NCBI RefSeq assembly: GCF_002251435.1
Contig: NZ_NPJI01000038.1
Coordinates: forward strand, 1 to 64,000
Direction: 5' to 3'
DNA length: 64,000 bases
From: Prevotella sp. P2-180
Lineage (GTDB): Bacteria > Bacteroidota > Bacteroidia > Bacteroidales > Bacteroidaceae
How positions within the stretch are numbered: position 1 is the first letter of the stretch; the number at the start of each line of letters is the position of its first letter. The position numbers were made by a program, and so were the translations under genes. The notes beneath the pieces were generated by a model. The model ran no database searches. It saw only the letters and a list, made by a program, of their open reading frames with translations, and was not told the origin of the DNA. Shown one piece after another: positions 35,873 to 44,988 of this stretch.

Positions 35873-37219
35873 TTATTCACCAGTATAGTTATGTGGTGTA
35901 ATAGCACGTAGTTCTTCTTTTACATCTTCAGGCACATTCAATGTCTCGATGAACTCATGTATTAGTTCCTTGTTCATTGGTTTGTTTGTGCGAGTGAGCT
36001 GTTTTAGTGCCTCATAAGGATGAGGATATGCCTCACGGCGCAGTATTGTCTGAATAGCTTCTGCTACTACAGCCCATGTGTTGTCAAGGTCTTCAAACAA
36101 TTTTTGTTCGTTGAGTATAAGTTTGCCTAACCCCTTCAGTGTGCTTTCAATGGCAATGATGCTATGACCGACAGGCACTCCAACGTTTCTCAAGACTGTA
36201 GAGTCTGTAAGGTCGCGCTGCAAACGGCTAACTGGCAGTTTTGCCGCAAGGAATTGCAAGATGGCATTAGCAATACCAAGGTTTCCTTCACTATTCTCAT
36301 AGTCGATGGGGTTTACTTTGTGTGGCATGGCACTTGAGCCCACCTCACCAGCCTTTATGCGCTGCTTGAAGTACTCCATGGAGATATACATCCAGAAGTC
36401 GCGGTCGAGGTCTATTATGATGGTGTTTATTCGTCGCATAGCGTCGAAAATGGCCCCAAGCCAATCATAATTTGATATCTGAGTTGTGAATTGCTCACGT
36501 TTTAATCCAAGCTTCTCAGCCACAAACTTATCGGCAAAGGCATGCCAGTTATATTGTGGATAAGCCACATGGTGAGCGTTGAAATTTCCTGTTGCACCGC
36601 CGAACTTTGCAGTGTAAGGCAATGCCTTCAGCGAATCTATCTGTTGTTCCAGTCTGTATACGAACACCTGAACTTCCTTACCGAGTCTTGTCGGTGAAGC
36701 TGGTTGGCCATGAGTCTTTGCGAGCATAGGCACATCAGCCCATTCTTCAGCCTTTTGCTTAAGATCATCAACAAGGCGCTGCAATGTTGGCAGATATACC
36801 TCTTCGATTGCTTCTTTTAGCGACAGAGGCACAGAGGTGTTGTTGATATCTTGCGATGTAAGTCCGAAATGGATAAACTCCTTATATTGCTCAAGTCCTC
36901 CGATGGCATCGAATTGTTCTTTAATATAGTACTCTACAGCCTTTACGTCATGGTTTGTTGTTTGCTCAATAGTCTTCACCCTTGACGCTGCCTCTTCGTT
37001 GAAATGACGATAGATGTCTCTCAGTGTCTCGATCTTGTCTACTGGGAAACTGGCGAGTTGAGGCAAGGGCAGTTCAACGAGTGTGATGAAATATTCTATT
37101 TCAACACGCACGCGATATTTTATCAAGGCAAACTCGGAAAAATAGCATGCCAAAGGTTCTGTTTTACTTCTATATCTGCCATCTATAGGCGAGATAGCGG
37201 TGAGTATATCCAATTCCAT
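35873..37219 (-). CDS. purB: Adenylosuccinate lyase
   Basis: Start chosen at 37219 (MELDILTAISPIDGRYRSKT), which matches the family; an upstream in-frame start would add 42 hydrophobic residues not seen in PurB. The 448-residue enzyme has the fumarase-superfamily signature GSSAMPHKVNPIDYENSEGN and catalytic His segments (TTNHDVKAVEYY, KTHGQPASPTRLG). It splits adenylosuccinate and SAICAR in purine synthesis. It lies just downstream of tRNA-Val in the same orientation. Confidence 0.96.
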   Translation of the reverse strand: MELDILTAISPIDGRYRSKTEPLACYFSEFALIKYRVRVEIEYFITLVELPLPQLASFPVDKIETLRDIYRHFNEEAASRVKTIEQTTNHDVKAVEYYIKEQFDAIGGLEQYKEFIHFGLTSQDINNTSVPLSLKEAIEEVYLPTLQRLVDDLKQKAEEWADVPMLAKTHGQPASPTRLGKEVQVFVYRLEQQIDSLKALPYTAKFGGATGNFNAHHVAYPQYNWHAFADKFVAEKLGLKREQFTTQISNYDWLGAIFDAMRRINTIIIDLDRDFWMYISMEYFKQRIKAGEVGSSAMPHKVNPIDYENSEGNLGIANAILQFLAAKLPVSRLQRDLTDSTVLRNVGVPVGHSIIAIESTLKGLGKLILNEQKLFEDLDNTWAVVAEAIQTILRREAYPHPYEALKQLTRTNKPMNKELIHEFIETLNVPEDVKEELRAITPHNYTGE

Positions 37220-37350
37220 TCCTATAATATATAATAAGGTGTAATTTCTACGCTTTGTTCTTTTAGGCTGCAAAGGTACGTAGTTTTTTCGGAATAACCA
37301 AAGAAAAAGAATAAAAAAAACAAAAAAAGCATGTTGAAATGACATGATAC

Positions 37351-37379
37351 AAAAAAAGAGGTTTCATTAAGAAACCTCT
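37351..37379 (-). terminator. Terminator after tRNA-Val copy 1
   Basis: AGAGGTTTC and GAAACCTCT pair around ATTAA; the minus strand continues with seven T. It lies 8 bp past the tRNA 3' end. Confidence 0.85.
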
Positions 37380-37386
37380 ATCCTTG

Positions 37387-37461
37387 TGGGCGCTGAGGGA
37401 TTCGAACCCCCGACCCTCTGCTTGTAAGGCAGATGCTCTAAACCAGCTGAGCTAAGCGCCC
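37387..37461 (-). tRNA. tRNA-Val (anticodon TAC), copy 1
   Basis: A 75-base cloverleaf on the minus strand: acceptor GGGCGCT/AGCGCCC with discriminator A, anticodon loop CTTACAA (TAC, valine), T-loop TTCGAAT. CCA is not encoded. Identical to the copy at 40409. Confidence 0.97.
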
Positions 37462-37478
37462 TTTTATTATTGCGGGTG

Positions 37479-37510
37479 CAAAGGTACGTACTTTTTTTCA
37501 TTCCACCAAA
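37479..37510 (-). promoter_or_regulatory. Promoter of tRNA-Val copy 1
   Basis: Minus strand: TTTG (plus 37507-37510), 20 bp, TACCTTTG (plus 37479-37486). The same arrangement precedes copy 2. Confidence 0.75.
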
Positions 37511-37551
37511 TTTTTCTCAGACTTTTTTTAGATTTTTTGTTCTTTTTAGAA

Positions 37552-37585
37552 GTTAAGGAGTTATTTTGGGCGTTAACTCCTTAAC
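37552..37585. repeat. Palindromic TTAAGGAG repeat downstream of trpB2
   Basis: GTTAAGGAGTTA (37552-37563) is the perfect complement of TAACTCCTTAAC (37574-37585). It may act as a terminator for the gene ending at 37597. Related AGGAGTT repeats occur at 40326-40358. Confidence 0.65.
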
Positions 37586-37596
37586 TCCTAAAATAA

Positions 37597-38976
37597 TTAT
37601 ATGATCTTATCGAGAGAAGCTACGTTTTCACGTATTTCCTTATCGGTAAGGGCATAGTTCTGCAGGTCGCCGTTGATGTATCTGTCGTATGACGACATGT
37701 CGATAAGACCATGTCCTGAAAGGTTGAAAAGAATAACTTTCTTCTCTCCAGCCTCCTTGCAACGATTGGCCTCACGTATGGTAGCAGCTATGGCATGGCA
37801 ACTTTCCGGAGCGGGAATGATGCCTTCGGTACGTGCGAAAAGCATTCCGGCCGCGAAGGATTCAAGCTGAGGGATGTCGACACCATGCATCATCTTGTCT
37901 TTGATAAGTTGGCTTACGATGCTACCTGCTCCATGGTATCTCAAGCCGCCAGCATGAATGTTTGCCGGCTTGAACTTATGTCCGAGGGTAAACATCGGGA
38001 TTAGCGGTGTGTAGCCAGCCTCATCACCAAAGTCATATTGGAACACGCCTCTCGTAAGTTTCGGACAAGAGTCAGGCTCTGCTGCAATAAATTCAGTTGT
38101 CTTCCCGTCTAGAATGTTATGACGCATGAATGGGAAAGCCAGTCCACCAAAGTTTGAACCTCCGCCGAAACAAGCTATGATAGTGTCAGGGTATTCACCT
38201 GCCATTTCCATTTGTTTTTCTGCCTCAAGACCGATGATGGTCTGGTGAAGGGTGACATGACTCAATACAGAGCCGAGCGTATATTTACAGTTTGGAGTTG
38301 TTGTGGCAAGTTCTACGGCTTCTGAAATTGCAGTTCCGAGAGAACCAGGGTGAGTAGGATCGACGGTAAGGATATCTTTTCCTGCCCTTGTCGACATAGA
38401 CGGCGAACCAGTTACAGCCGCGCCGAAAGTGCGCATGATAGAGCTGCGGTAAGGCTTTTGCTCCATAGAAATCTTCACCTGGTATACGGCAGCGTCAAGT
38501 CCGAATACCTTTGCGGCATATGACAGCGCGGCACCCCACTGTCCGGCACCTGTCTCAGTGGTGACATTTGTCGTGCCTTCCTGCTTGCAGTAATAGCATT
38601 GAGGTATGGCGGAGTTGACTTTGTGGCTACCGAGTGGGTTGACAGACTCGTTTTTAAAATAGATGTGAGCTGGAGTGCCGAGAGCTTCCTCCAATGCATA
38701 GGCACGTACAAGAGGAGTAGACCTATAGTACTTATACTTTTCAAGCACAGGTTCTGGAATGTCAATCCACGCGTTTGTAACATCAAGCTCTTGCTTGGCG
38801 CATTCCGACGCAAAGACATGGCTGAGATCATCGGCGGTAAGAGGCTGGTGAGTGGCTGGATTGAGTGGGGGCAGAGGCTTGTTGGGCATGTCTGCCTGAA
38901 TGTTGTACCATTGTGTTGGGATTTGTTCCTCAGTAAGGATGAATTTCTTTTGTTTTGACATATTTTTATTATTCAA
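37597..38976 (-). CDS. trpB2: Tryptophan synthase beta-like PLP enzyme (TrpB2 type)
   Basis: A 459-residue, fold-type II PLP enzyme. The length and the N-terminal part (PTQWYNIQADMPNKPLPPLNPAT) mark the TrpB2 group rather than the 400-residue TrpB1. The PLP lysine is in NPLGSHKVNSAIPQ, and the phosphate-binding loop is CFGGGSNFGG. TrpB2 enzymes make tryptophan from indole and serine and often act without TrpA, for example in indole salvage. No other trp gene is nearby, which supports a stand-alone role. The start may be 38961 (MSKQKKF). Confidence 0.92.
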   Translation of the reverse strand: MNNKNMSKQKKFILTEEQIPTQWYNIQADMPNKPLPPLNPATHQPLTADDLSHVFASECAKQELDVTNAWIDIPEPVLEKYKYYRSTPLVRAYALEEALGTPAHIYFKNESVNPLGSHKVNSAIPQCYYCKQEGTTNVTTETGAGQWGAALSYAAKVFGLDAAVYQVKISMEQKPYRSSIMRTFGAAVTGSPSMSTRAGKDILTVDPTHPGSLGTAISEAVELATTTPNCKYTLGSVLSHVTLHQTIIGLEAEKQMEMAGEYPDTIIACFGGGSNFGGLAFPFMRHNILDGKTTEFIAAEPDSCPKLTRGVFQYDFGDEAGYTPLIPMFTLGHKFKPANIHAGGLRYHGAGSIVSQLIKDKMMHGVDIPQLESFAAGMLFARTEGIIPAPESCHAIAATIREANRCKEAGEKKVILFNLSGHGLIDMSSYDRYINGDLQNYALTDKEIRENVASLDKII

Positions 38977-38992
38977 GTTTATGTAATATTTC

Positions 38993-40219
38993 CTACTTAT
39001 TATATTCAGCAGCTATTTGGCAAATCTTCACGATTACATTCATTGCCTTTTCCATAGACTGGACGCTGACAAACTCATAAGGGCCATGGAAATTAACTCC
39101 ACCGGCAAAGATATTTGGACATGGTAATCCGCGGAAGCTAAGCTGTGCTCCATCCGTGCCGCCGCGAATAGGCTGCACCTTAGGTTGCACCCCACATTCT
39201 TGCATAGCTTTGAGAACGATGTCAACCACATGCATTTGAGGCTCTACCATCTCCTTCATGTTATAGTATTGGTCTTTTACTTCTGCAATAACCGTACCGT
39301 CGCCATATTTCTTGTTCAGGACTTCTGCACATTCTGCAATAGTCCTTTTTCTGGCTTCAAAGCGTTGCCTGTCATGGTCGCGTATAATATAAGAAAGGTT
39401 GGCTGACTCAGTATTAGTATGCATGCCTATGAGATGGTAAAATCCCTCATAGCCTTCCGTTGTCTCCGGAGTCTCGTCTGCCGGCAACATCGACGCGAAC
39501 TCTACGGCGAGTTTATTGGCATTAATCATTTTACCCTTAGCGTATCCAGGATGCACGCTTACACCCCTTATTTCCACTTTTGCGGAAGCAGCGTTGAAGT
39601 TTTCGTATTCCAATTCTCCCACATCACCTCCGTCGATGGTATATGCCCATTCGCAACCAAAGTGTTCGACATCGAAGTTGTGTGCTCCCAATCCGATTTC
39701 CTCGTCAGGGTTAAATGCGATGCGTATGTCGCCATGTGGTATTTCCTTATGGTCACGTAGGTAGCACATTGCCTGAACGATTTCCGCGATACCGGCCTTA
39801 TCGTCGGCTCCGAGCAGCGTGTGGCCATCAGTAACGATAAGATCCTCGCCCACATGACTGAGCAATTCAGGGAAGCGTTTAGGTGAAGAAACAATACCTT
39901 CAGAAAGTTGAATATCTGTTCCGTCGTAGTTTTTCACAATACGAGCTTTGATATTTGCGCCACTGCAATCAGGTGAAGTGTCGTAGTGACTGATAAATCC
40001 TATTACTGGTGCGTTGAGATTTTTGACATTAGCCTTCAAAGTAGCATAAAGATAGCCTTTCCCGTCAAGAATAACGTCATCAAATCCTTCTCGCAGAAGT
40101 TCTTTTTTCAGATACTCTGCAAACACCAATTGCTTTCCTGTACTTGGCACCGAAGAGCTTTCTTCAGAAGACTGGGTGTCAAATTTTGTGTATTCGATAA
40201 ATCGTTCTGTTAATTCCAT
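38993..40219 (-). CDS. pepT: Peptidase T (tripeptide aminopeptidase)
   Basis: A 408-residue M20 family zinc peptidase starting [21 protein letters not shown]. Metal and catalytic motifs are present: [23 protein letters not shown] (bridging Asp), [10 protein letters not shown] (catalytic Glu) and [19 protein letters not shown]. It removes the first residue of tripeptides in the cytoplasm. It starts 16 bp upstream of trpB2 in the same orientation; the pair may share a transcript. Confidence 0.95.
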   Translation of the reverse strand: MELTERFIEYTKFDTQSSEESSSVPSTGKQLVFAEYLKKELLREGFDDVILDGKGYLYATLKANVKNLNAPVIGFISHYDTSPDCSGANIKARIVKNYDGTDIQLSEGIVSSPKRFPELLSHVGEDLIVTDGHTLLGADDKAGIAEIVQAMCYLRDHKEIPHGDIRIAFNPDEEIGLGAHNFDVEHFGCEWAYTIDGGDVGELEYENFNAASAKVEIRGVSVHPGYAKGKMINANKLAVEFASMLPADETPETTEGYEGFYHLIGMHTNTESANLSYIIRDHDRQRFEARKRTIAECAEVLNKKYGDGTVIAEVKDQYYNMKEMVEPQMHVVDIVLKAMQECGVQPKVQPIRGGTDGAQLSFRGLPCPNIFAGGVNFHGPYEFVSVQSMEKAMNVIVKICQIAAEYNK

Positions 40220-40325
40220 TATAAGATAAGTTTTCAGTTTTTGTTGGCAAAGATAATGATATTCGAGCGAAATACAAAATAAAAGTCCAAAAACTTTTAT
40301 TTTTATTCATATTTATGGGAGATGA

Positions 40326-40358
40326 GGAGTTCAGGAGATGAGGAGTTAAGGAGTTAAG
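40326..40358. repeat. Short AGGAGTT tandem repeats
   Basis: Overlapping copies of GAGGAGTT and GGAGTTAAGGAGTTA lie between pepT and tRNA-Val copy 2. Related to the palindrome at 37552. No coding potential. Confidence 0.6.
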
Positions 40359-40372
40359 CCTAGGGAAAATGA

Positions 40373-40401
40373 AAAGAGGTTTCCGTATTGGAAACCTCTT
40401 T
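40373..40401 (-). terminator. Terminator after tRNA-Val copy 2
   Basis: AAAGAGGTTTCC and GGAAACCTCTTT pair around GTATT, followed on the minus strand by TTCATTTTCC. It lies 8 bp past the tRNA 3' end. Confidence 0.8.
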
Positions 40402-40408
40402 GCTTGTG

Positions 40409-40483
40409 TGGGCGCTGAGGGATTCGAACCCCCGACCCTCTGCTTGTAAGGCAGATGCTCTAAACCAGCTGAGCTAAGCGCCC
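40409..40483 (-). tRNA. tRNA-Val (anticodon TAC), copy 2
   Basis: Same 75-base sequence as the copy at 37387, with anticodon loop CTTACAA. The upstream 55 bp, including the promoter, are also nearly the same. Confidence 0.97.
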
Positions 40484-40500
40484 TTTCTTTATTGCGGGTG

Positions 40501-40532
40501 CAAAGGTACGTACTTTTTTTCATTCCACCAAA
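40501..40532 (-). promoter_or_regulatory. Promoter of tRNA-Val copy 2
   Basis: Minus strand: TTTG (plus 40529-40532), 20 bp, TACCTTTG (plus 40501-40508). Confidence 0.75.
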
Positions 40533-40581
40533 TTTTTCGGGAACTTTTTTACTTTATTAGTGAAAAAAGTTCCCTATCCTA

Positions 40582-41424
40582 TCATTTATCCACATTTTCA
40601 TCCTTTGATTCGAGTTGTTGTCGAAGATTTTCGTTTTCCATTCGCTCGTCTTCAAGTTGTGCATTGATAGCTTCTATCTCCATCTGGTACATCTCATGTA
40701 AGGCTTCAGCGTCGGGTGCTTTTTTCCATTTGCCTCCACCTATATTATATGATAGTCCAATTTCCATGTTCAGCGTGGAGAATGGAACAAGGCGAGATGC
40801 CGTCTTCTGCGCCCTGCTGTAATTGATATCCAGGGAAAGAGACAACTTTTCGGACAAGGAAAGACTGTTAAGCAAACCAAGAGAGTAACTAAGTGAGTTT
40901 TCGTTGTGGCTAATATTCCTTGAGAATCCGAATCCAATGTATGGTACGAAGTTGTATTTTCTCGAAGGATTATATCCGTATACCATGTTGCTAAGATTGA
41001 ATAACGCCTGTTCTTGTAGCGCCAGATAGTTAATGGAATTATCGGATGCCTTATCTGAAATGACGTTTCTTCCCCAGAAGCCGTTCATCTTTGTTCTAAG
41101 TCCCAATCCTGGTGTAAACCATTTGCCGATGGCAAATGACAGTCCGAGGTTGTTTCTGAACTCCTTGAGTGGGCTTCCTGACAGCGCTTCAGGCTCATTG
41201 TCGGAATAAAAAGCCGAAGCTGTCGCAGAGAGAGATACAAACCAGTTGCTAAAGAACGAGTTGGTGATGACATTATTATGCTTTACAGCATTGGTGTTCC
41301 ATCCAGACTGCTGTTCCATCTGTCCGTCATCCTCAAGCGATGAAATATCGATATCATCCTGAGCTACTGCGCCAATAGCGACAAGAAGACCAAAGGTTAT
41401 TAAAAAAAATTTTTTCATATTCAT
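40582..41424 (-). CDS. Outer-membrane beta-barrel protein with C-terminal coiled coil
   Basis: A 280-residue protein with a signal peptide (to AVAQ), an acidic spacer, an OmpA-like eight-strand barrel (LSATASAFYSDNE, LGLSFAIGKWFTPGLGLRTKMNGFWGR, NFVPYIGFGFSRNI) and, instead of the OmpA peptidoglycan domain, a 40-residue coiled coil (MYQMEIEAINAQLEDERMENENLRQQLESKD). In many Bacteroidetes relatives the coil precedes an OmpA domain, so this may be a shortened form. It ends a run of envelope genes that begins with the SurA-like chaperones, 9 bp after mutL. Confidence 0.78.
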   Translation of the reverse strand: MNMKKFFLITFGLLVAIGAVAQDDIDISSLEDDGQMEQQSGWNTNAVKHNNVITNSFFSNWFVSLSATASAFYSDNEPEALSGSPLKEFRNNLGLSFAIGKWFTPGLGLRTKMNGFWGRNVISDKASDNSINYLALQEQALFNLSNMVYGYNPSRKYNFVPYIGFGFSRNISHNENSLSYSLGLLNSLSLSEKLSLSLDINYSRAQKTASRLVPFSTLNMEIGLSYNIGGGKWKKAPDAEALHEMYQMEIEAINAQLEDERMENENLRQQLESKDENVDK

Positions 41425-41433
41425 TTTTTATAT

Positions 41434-43296
41434 TTATCCCATTAATTGTTCGATTTCACTTTGAGGCAAGATGCAGAGTATGGCCTTTCCGTCAGGGGTA
41501 TAGTTGACATTGGAGCAGGCGAAAAGCTCATTTACAAGCGACTCCATCTCAAGATTTGTCAGTATTTGTCCTGTTGGAATTGCAGCAACGCGTGCCATGG
41601 TGAGTGCCAGCGACTTATGTATGGTTTCTAATGAGGGAGAGCCTTTTTCCACTGCCTCTGCCACCATATTCACCAGCAATGTCCTGTAGTCAATGCCTTC
41701 CATACCCGCAGGAACACCATTAATAGAGTAGCTACCTTGTCCAAGGTCAGACAAATCAAAACCCATTTTTGCCAGTTCTGGAAGTACTTTGTCTAGAATC
41801 ACGGCTGATGAAGCCGGGAAATGTACTACTTCAGGAAACAACACCTGTTGGACATGTGCTGACTGCGTGCACATCTGCTGAAGATATCGTTCATATTTTA
41901 TCCTCATGTCTGCCCTGTGTTGCTCGATAATCATCAAACCCGACTTTACTGCGGTCATGATGTATGTAGCCTTGTACTGATAGTGTGCGGGTGAACGGTC
42001 TGTGAGTTCGTTGTTTTCATAAACAATCTGTTGTCCGTTGTCATGTGGCATAATCTCTGTGTAAGAGTCATCGTCAGACATAGGGAACAATTGAGGTTCT
42101 TCTTGAGTGTTAGAGTCAGAACCTATATTTCTATACAGGTCTTCCCATTTGTCAGGCACGTTATGACGCCTCTCTGTCTCAGATGGCCTAAAAGGATTAT
42201 AGTCGGCATTGTATTTCGGTTGTGGTGGGGCGATGATTTCCTGAGATGGGTCGAAGAGAGGCATATCAGGTTGTCCCTCTGTGTCAAAGTCAATTGACGG
42301 TATCTCACAGAATTTGCCAATAGCATCGTTGATAGCCGCTGTGAGGATCTGCCATATCGGCTGTTCGTTTTCAAACTTTATTTCTGTTTTTGTAGGATGA
42401 ATATTGACATCGATGTCGCCTGGGTTGACATTAAAGTATATAAAATAAGGCACCTGCATGCCAACAGGAACAAGTCTTTCGAAAGCATTCATCACCGCCT
42501 TGTGGAAGTACGGGTGCTTCATATACCTTCCGTTGACAAAAAAGAATTGTTGTGTACATTTTTTCTTTGCCGACTCTGGTTTTCCCACAAAACCAGATAT
42601 GTTGCACATTTGAGTGTTCACTTCCACAGGCAGCAGGTCGTGGTTGAGTTTTTTGCCGAAAACGTCAACGATACGTTGTCGCAGATTTCCTGGCCTGAGA
42701 TTTATTAGTTCCGTTGTGTTACTATGAAGAGTGAATGCTATCTCAGGGTAAACGAGTGTTATTCTTTCAAATGCAGTCAAGATATTATTGAGTTCCGTGC
42801 TGTTGGTTTTCAGGAACTTTCTTCTTGCAGGCACGTTGAAAAACAAGTTTTCCACCATGAAGTTAGACCCGACAGGGCACGATACTGGTTCTTGTCTGAC
42901 TATCTTCGAGGCAGAGATTTCTAGTTCGCTGCCTATCTCATTGTCCTTATGACGCGTTTTCAACTTCACTTGCGCCACAGCGGCAATAGAAGCCAGGGCC
43001 TCGCCTCTAAATCCCATTGTGTGAAGGGCGAAGAGATCGTCAGCCTTATTTATTTTCGACGTGGCATGACGTTCAAAGGCAAGGCGTGCATCGGTTTCCG
43101 ACATACCTTTTCCGTCATCAATGACTTGTATAGAAGTTCTTCCGGCATCGACAACGACGACGTCTATAGATTTAGCTCCTGCGTCAACAGCATTTTCCAC
43201 AAGTTCTTTTATTACGGAGGCCGGTCGTTGTATCACCTCGCCTGCCGCAATTTGGTTTGCCACTGAGTCTGGAAGAAGTTGTATTATGTCTGACAT
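41434..43296 (-). CDS. mutL: DNA mismatch repair protein MutL
   Basis: A 620-residue MutL. N-terminal GHKL ATPase motifs are intact: [24 protein letters not shown] and [13 protein letters not shown]. The C-terminal dimerisation domain is present. The endonuclease motif of MutH-less bacteria, DQHA(X)2E(X)4E, reads [12 protein letters not shown], so the first Asp and the middle Glu are replaced. That suggests weak or different nuclease activity, or a Bacteroidetes variant. The start lies 3 bp after the OstA-like gene, so the two are co-transcribed. Confidence 0.94.
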   Translation of the reverse strand: MSDIIQLLPDSVANQIAAGEVIQRPASVIKELVENAVDAGAKSIDVVVVDAGRTSIQVIDDGKGMSETDARLAFERHATSKINKADDLFALHTMGFRGEALASIAAVAQVKLKTRHKDNEIGSELEISASKIVRQEPVSCPVGSNFMVENLFFNVPARRKFLKTNSTELNNILTAFERITLVYPEIAFTLHSNTTELINLRPGNLRQRIVDVFGKKLNHDLLPVEVNTQMCNISGFVGKPESAKKKCTQQFFFVNGRYMKHPYFHKAVMNAFERLVPVGMQVPYFIYFNVNPGDIDVNIHPTKTEIKFENEQPIWQILTAAINDAIGKFCEIPSIDFDTEGQPDMPLFDPSQEIIAPPQPKYNADYNPFRPSETERRHNVPDKWEDLYRNIGSDSNTQEEPQLFPMSDDDSYTEIMPHDNGQQIVYENNELTDRSPAHYQYKATYIMTAVKSGLMIIEQHRADMRIKYERYLQQMCTQSAHVQQVLFPEVVHFPASSAVILDKVLPELAKMGFDLSDLGQGSYSINGVPAGMEGIDYRTLLVNMVAEAVEKGSPSLETIHKSLALTMARVAAIPTGQILTNLEMESLVNELFACSNVNYTPDGKAILCILPQSEIEQLMG

Positions 43297-43299
43297 AGA

Positions 43300-44988
43300 T
43301 TATTCTGATTTTTTGTTTTCGGACGATGTAGACGATTGTTCAAGAGGCTTCAGGTGCTGCAGAGGTGCGGAGCGTCGCTTTTCCGGTTTTATTTCCGAGC
43401 CGCCTTTCTTTGGCCGCCAATTGAAGATATCATTTTTGTCAAGCGGGCGTATATAGTCAAACCAGGCATAGTTTTGCAGGAAGAACTTACCTGGCGGTAC
43501 TTGCGGGAGAGGATATAGTGTACCTGTGGCCTTTGGCATCCATATCTTTTTCATCTTCCTGTTTTCCAGAAACATTCTCATTTTTGTTGTCTCTGTATAA
43601 TTGAGTCCAATGATTGTACTGTCACTATCGTCGATTGGATAGTATATAATCTGCACGTTGTCGATAGACTCCACCTCATTGAGTTCCCCGTTATTGAAGT
43701 ACGCCAACATTTCCTTTGATGAAATTTGGTTGTAATGTATCGTGTCCGGCATTTGCTCTACCGACAGGGCCTGTCCTATTACATGGGCGCGATTGACAGT
43801 GGAATCTTTCATAAATACCTTTATCTCCTCACCCAATAGTTGTTGGTTGCCATTCCATACTATTGGGTCACGGTACATAGTCATGCATGAATCCTTTGAG
43901 TTGTAAACCAACGAGTCGCATACAGCCTGTACGTCGATGCGGTATGCCCTTACATGGTTATAAGCATGTATTTTCCTATATACCGAGTCAGTGTTGATGT
44001 TGAAAGTATAGATTTTGAAAGTGTCGGCATGCATATACAATGAATCCTTCTGTGAGAAGTCGATGGCCACGGCACGTTTTGTTGCCATGGCATATCCGGT
44101 ATTTTCGTCATACCAGCAATAATCTCCTGTTAGTTTATTCTTGTTTATTGAATCAGTGTATATAACATTTCCGAAAGCTTCCGACGTGCCTTTTTTGCTG
44201 TCGTAATACACGCTGTCTCCAATGACCGACTTGCCTTTGTCTTTCATTACCGACCGTCCAAACAATTCAGAATAGTCCGTCTTGGTATTGTAGTATCCAT
44301 TTTCGGTGTATATATGACTATTGCCTGATGTAATGTTTGAAGGTCCGATTACATGTGCCAGAGATTTCCCCGTGTCGTAATACAGAGTGTCTGATGTAAG
44401 ATAGAATTTTTTATTTCTCAATCTTACATCATAGTTAAATACCGCCATACGGGTCTTTGTATCATACTCTCCCCAGTCAGATGTGAGGACACTTCCGTTG
44501 TCAACAAGTTTTCCTCCTTCGAAAAAATATCCAATATTGTAAAGTCTATCGAAGTTAAGACTGTCGGTATATAATTTGGATTTTCTATGTGTCAGCACCA
44601 CATTGAATCTTGCCTCTGCCATCTGCTCGTTGCCGTCATAGTAGGCATAGTCAGAGAAGAGAGTCAAGGTGTCGCCTTGATACATCTTAACATTGCCAAA
44701 GGCCTCGAAAGAATTCGAGGCCTCATAGAAATGAGCGCTGTCGCAGAACAGTTTGGCTCCATTATGTTTGAACTGCACATGTCCGTTAAGGATTTGTGCG
44801 TCAGGATTTTTATATTGGTCATAAGACAACATGTCCGAGTGTATGAGATACACCCTGTTGTCTTCCGTCTTCTGTACCTTTCGAGTTCTTTTCTTTTTCT
44901 GCGGTACTATGGCGAACGTTAGTCCGAAGATACAGAAGGCAGTCAGGAAAATTACACTTCTTTTTGACATATCGCCTATCTTATCCAA
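43300..44988 (-). CDS. OstA-like protein (LptA/LptD-N related)
   Basis: A 562-residue periplasmic protein with an N-terminal membrane or signal segment (SVIFLTAFCIFGLTFAIVP) and many short repeats of the OstA beta-jellyroll (FEAFGNVKMYQGDTLTLFSDYAYYDGNEQ, AEARFNVVLTHRKSKLYTDSL, ...VIGDSVYYDSKKGTSEAFGN). The OstA fold binds lipopolysaccharide in transport proteins LptA and LptD. The tail is basic and Ser/Lys-rich. The reading frame starts inside the end of the upstream chaperone gene (13-bp overlap), or at 44970 if the second Met is used. Confidence 0.82.
   Translation of the reverse strand: MDKIGDMSKRSVIFLTAFCIFGLTFAIVPQKKKRTRKVQKTEDNRVYLIHSDMLSYDQYKNPDAQILNGHVQFKHNGAKLFCDSAHFYEASNSFEAFGNVKMYQGDTLTLFSDYAYYDGNEQMAEARFNVVLTHRKSKLYTDSLNFDRLYNIGYFFEGGKLVDNGSVLTSDWGEYDTKTRMAVFNYDVRLRNKKFYLTSDTLYYDTGKSLAHVIGPSNITSGNSHIYTENGYYNTKTDYSELFGRSVMKDKGKSVIGDSVYYDSKKGTSEAFGNVIYTDSINKNKLTGDYCWYDENTGYAMATKRAVAIDFSQKDSLYMHADTFKIYTFNINTDSVYRKIHAYNHVRAYRIDVQAVCDSLVYNSKDSCMTMYRDPIVWNGNQQLLGEEIKVFMKDSTVNRAHVIGQALSVEQMPDTIHYNQISSKEMLAYFNNGELNEVESIDNVQIIYYPIDDSDSTIIGLNYTETTKMRMFLENRKMKKIWMPKATGTLYPLPQVPPGKFFLQNYAWFDYIRPLDKNDIFNWRPKKGGSEIKPEKRRSAPLQHLKPLEQSSTSSENKKSE

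Noticed and set aside
37220..37345. A 42-residue N-terminal extension of PurB
   Set aside because: The added part is hydrophobic, comes from an AT-rich promoter-like region, and has no match to the family, which starts at MELDILTAISPIDGRY.
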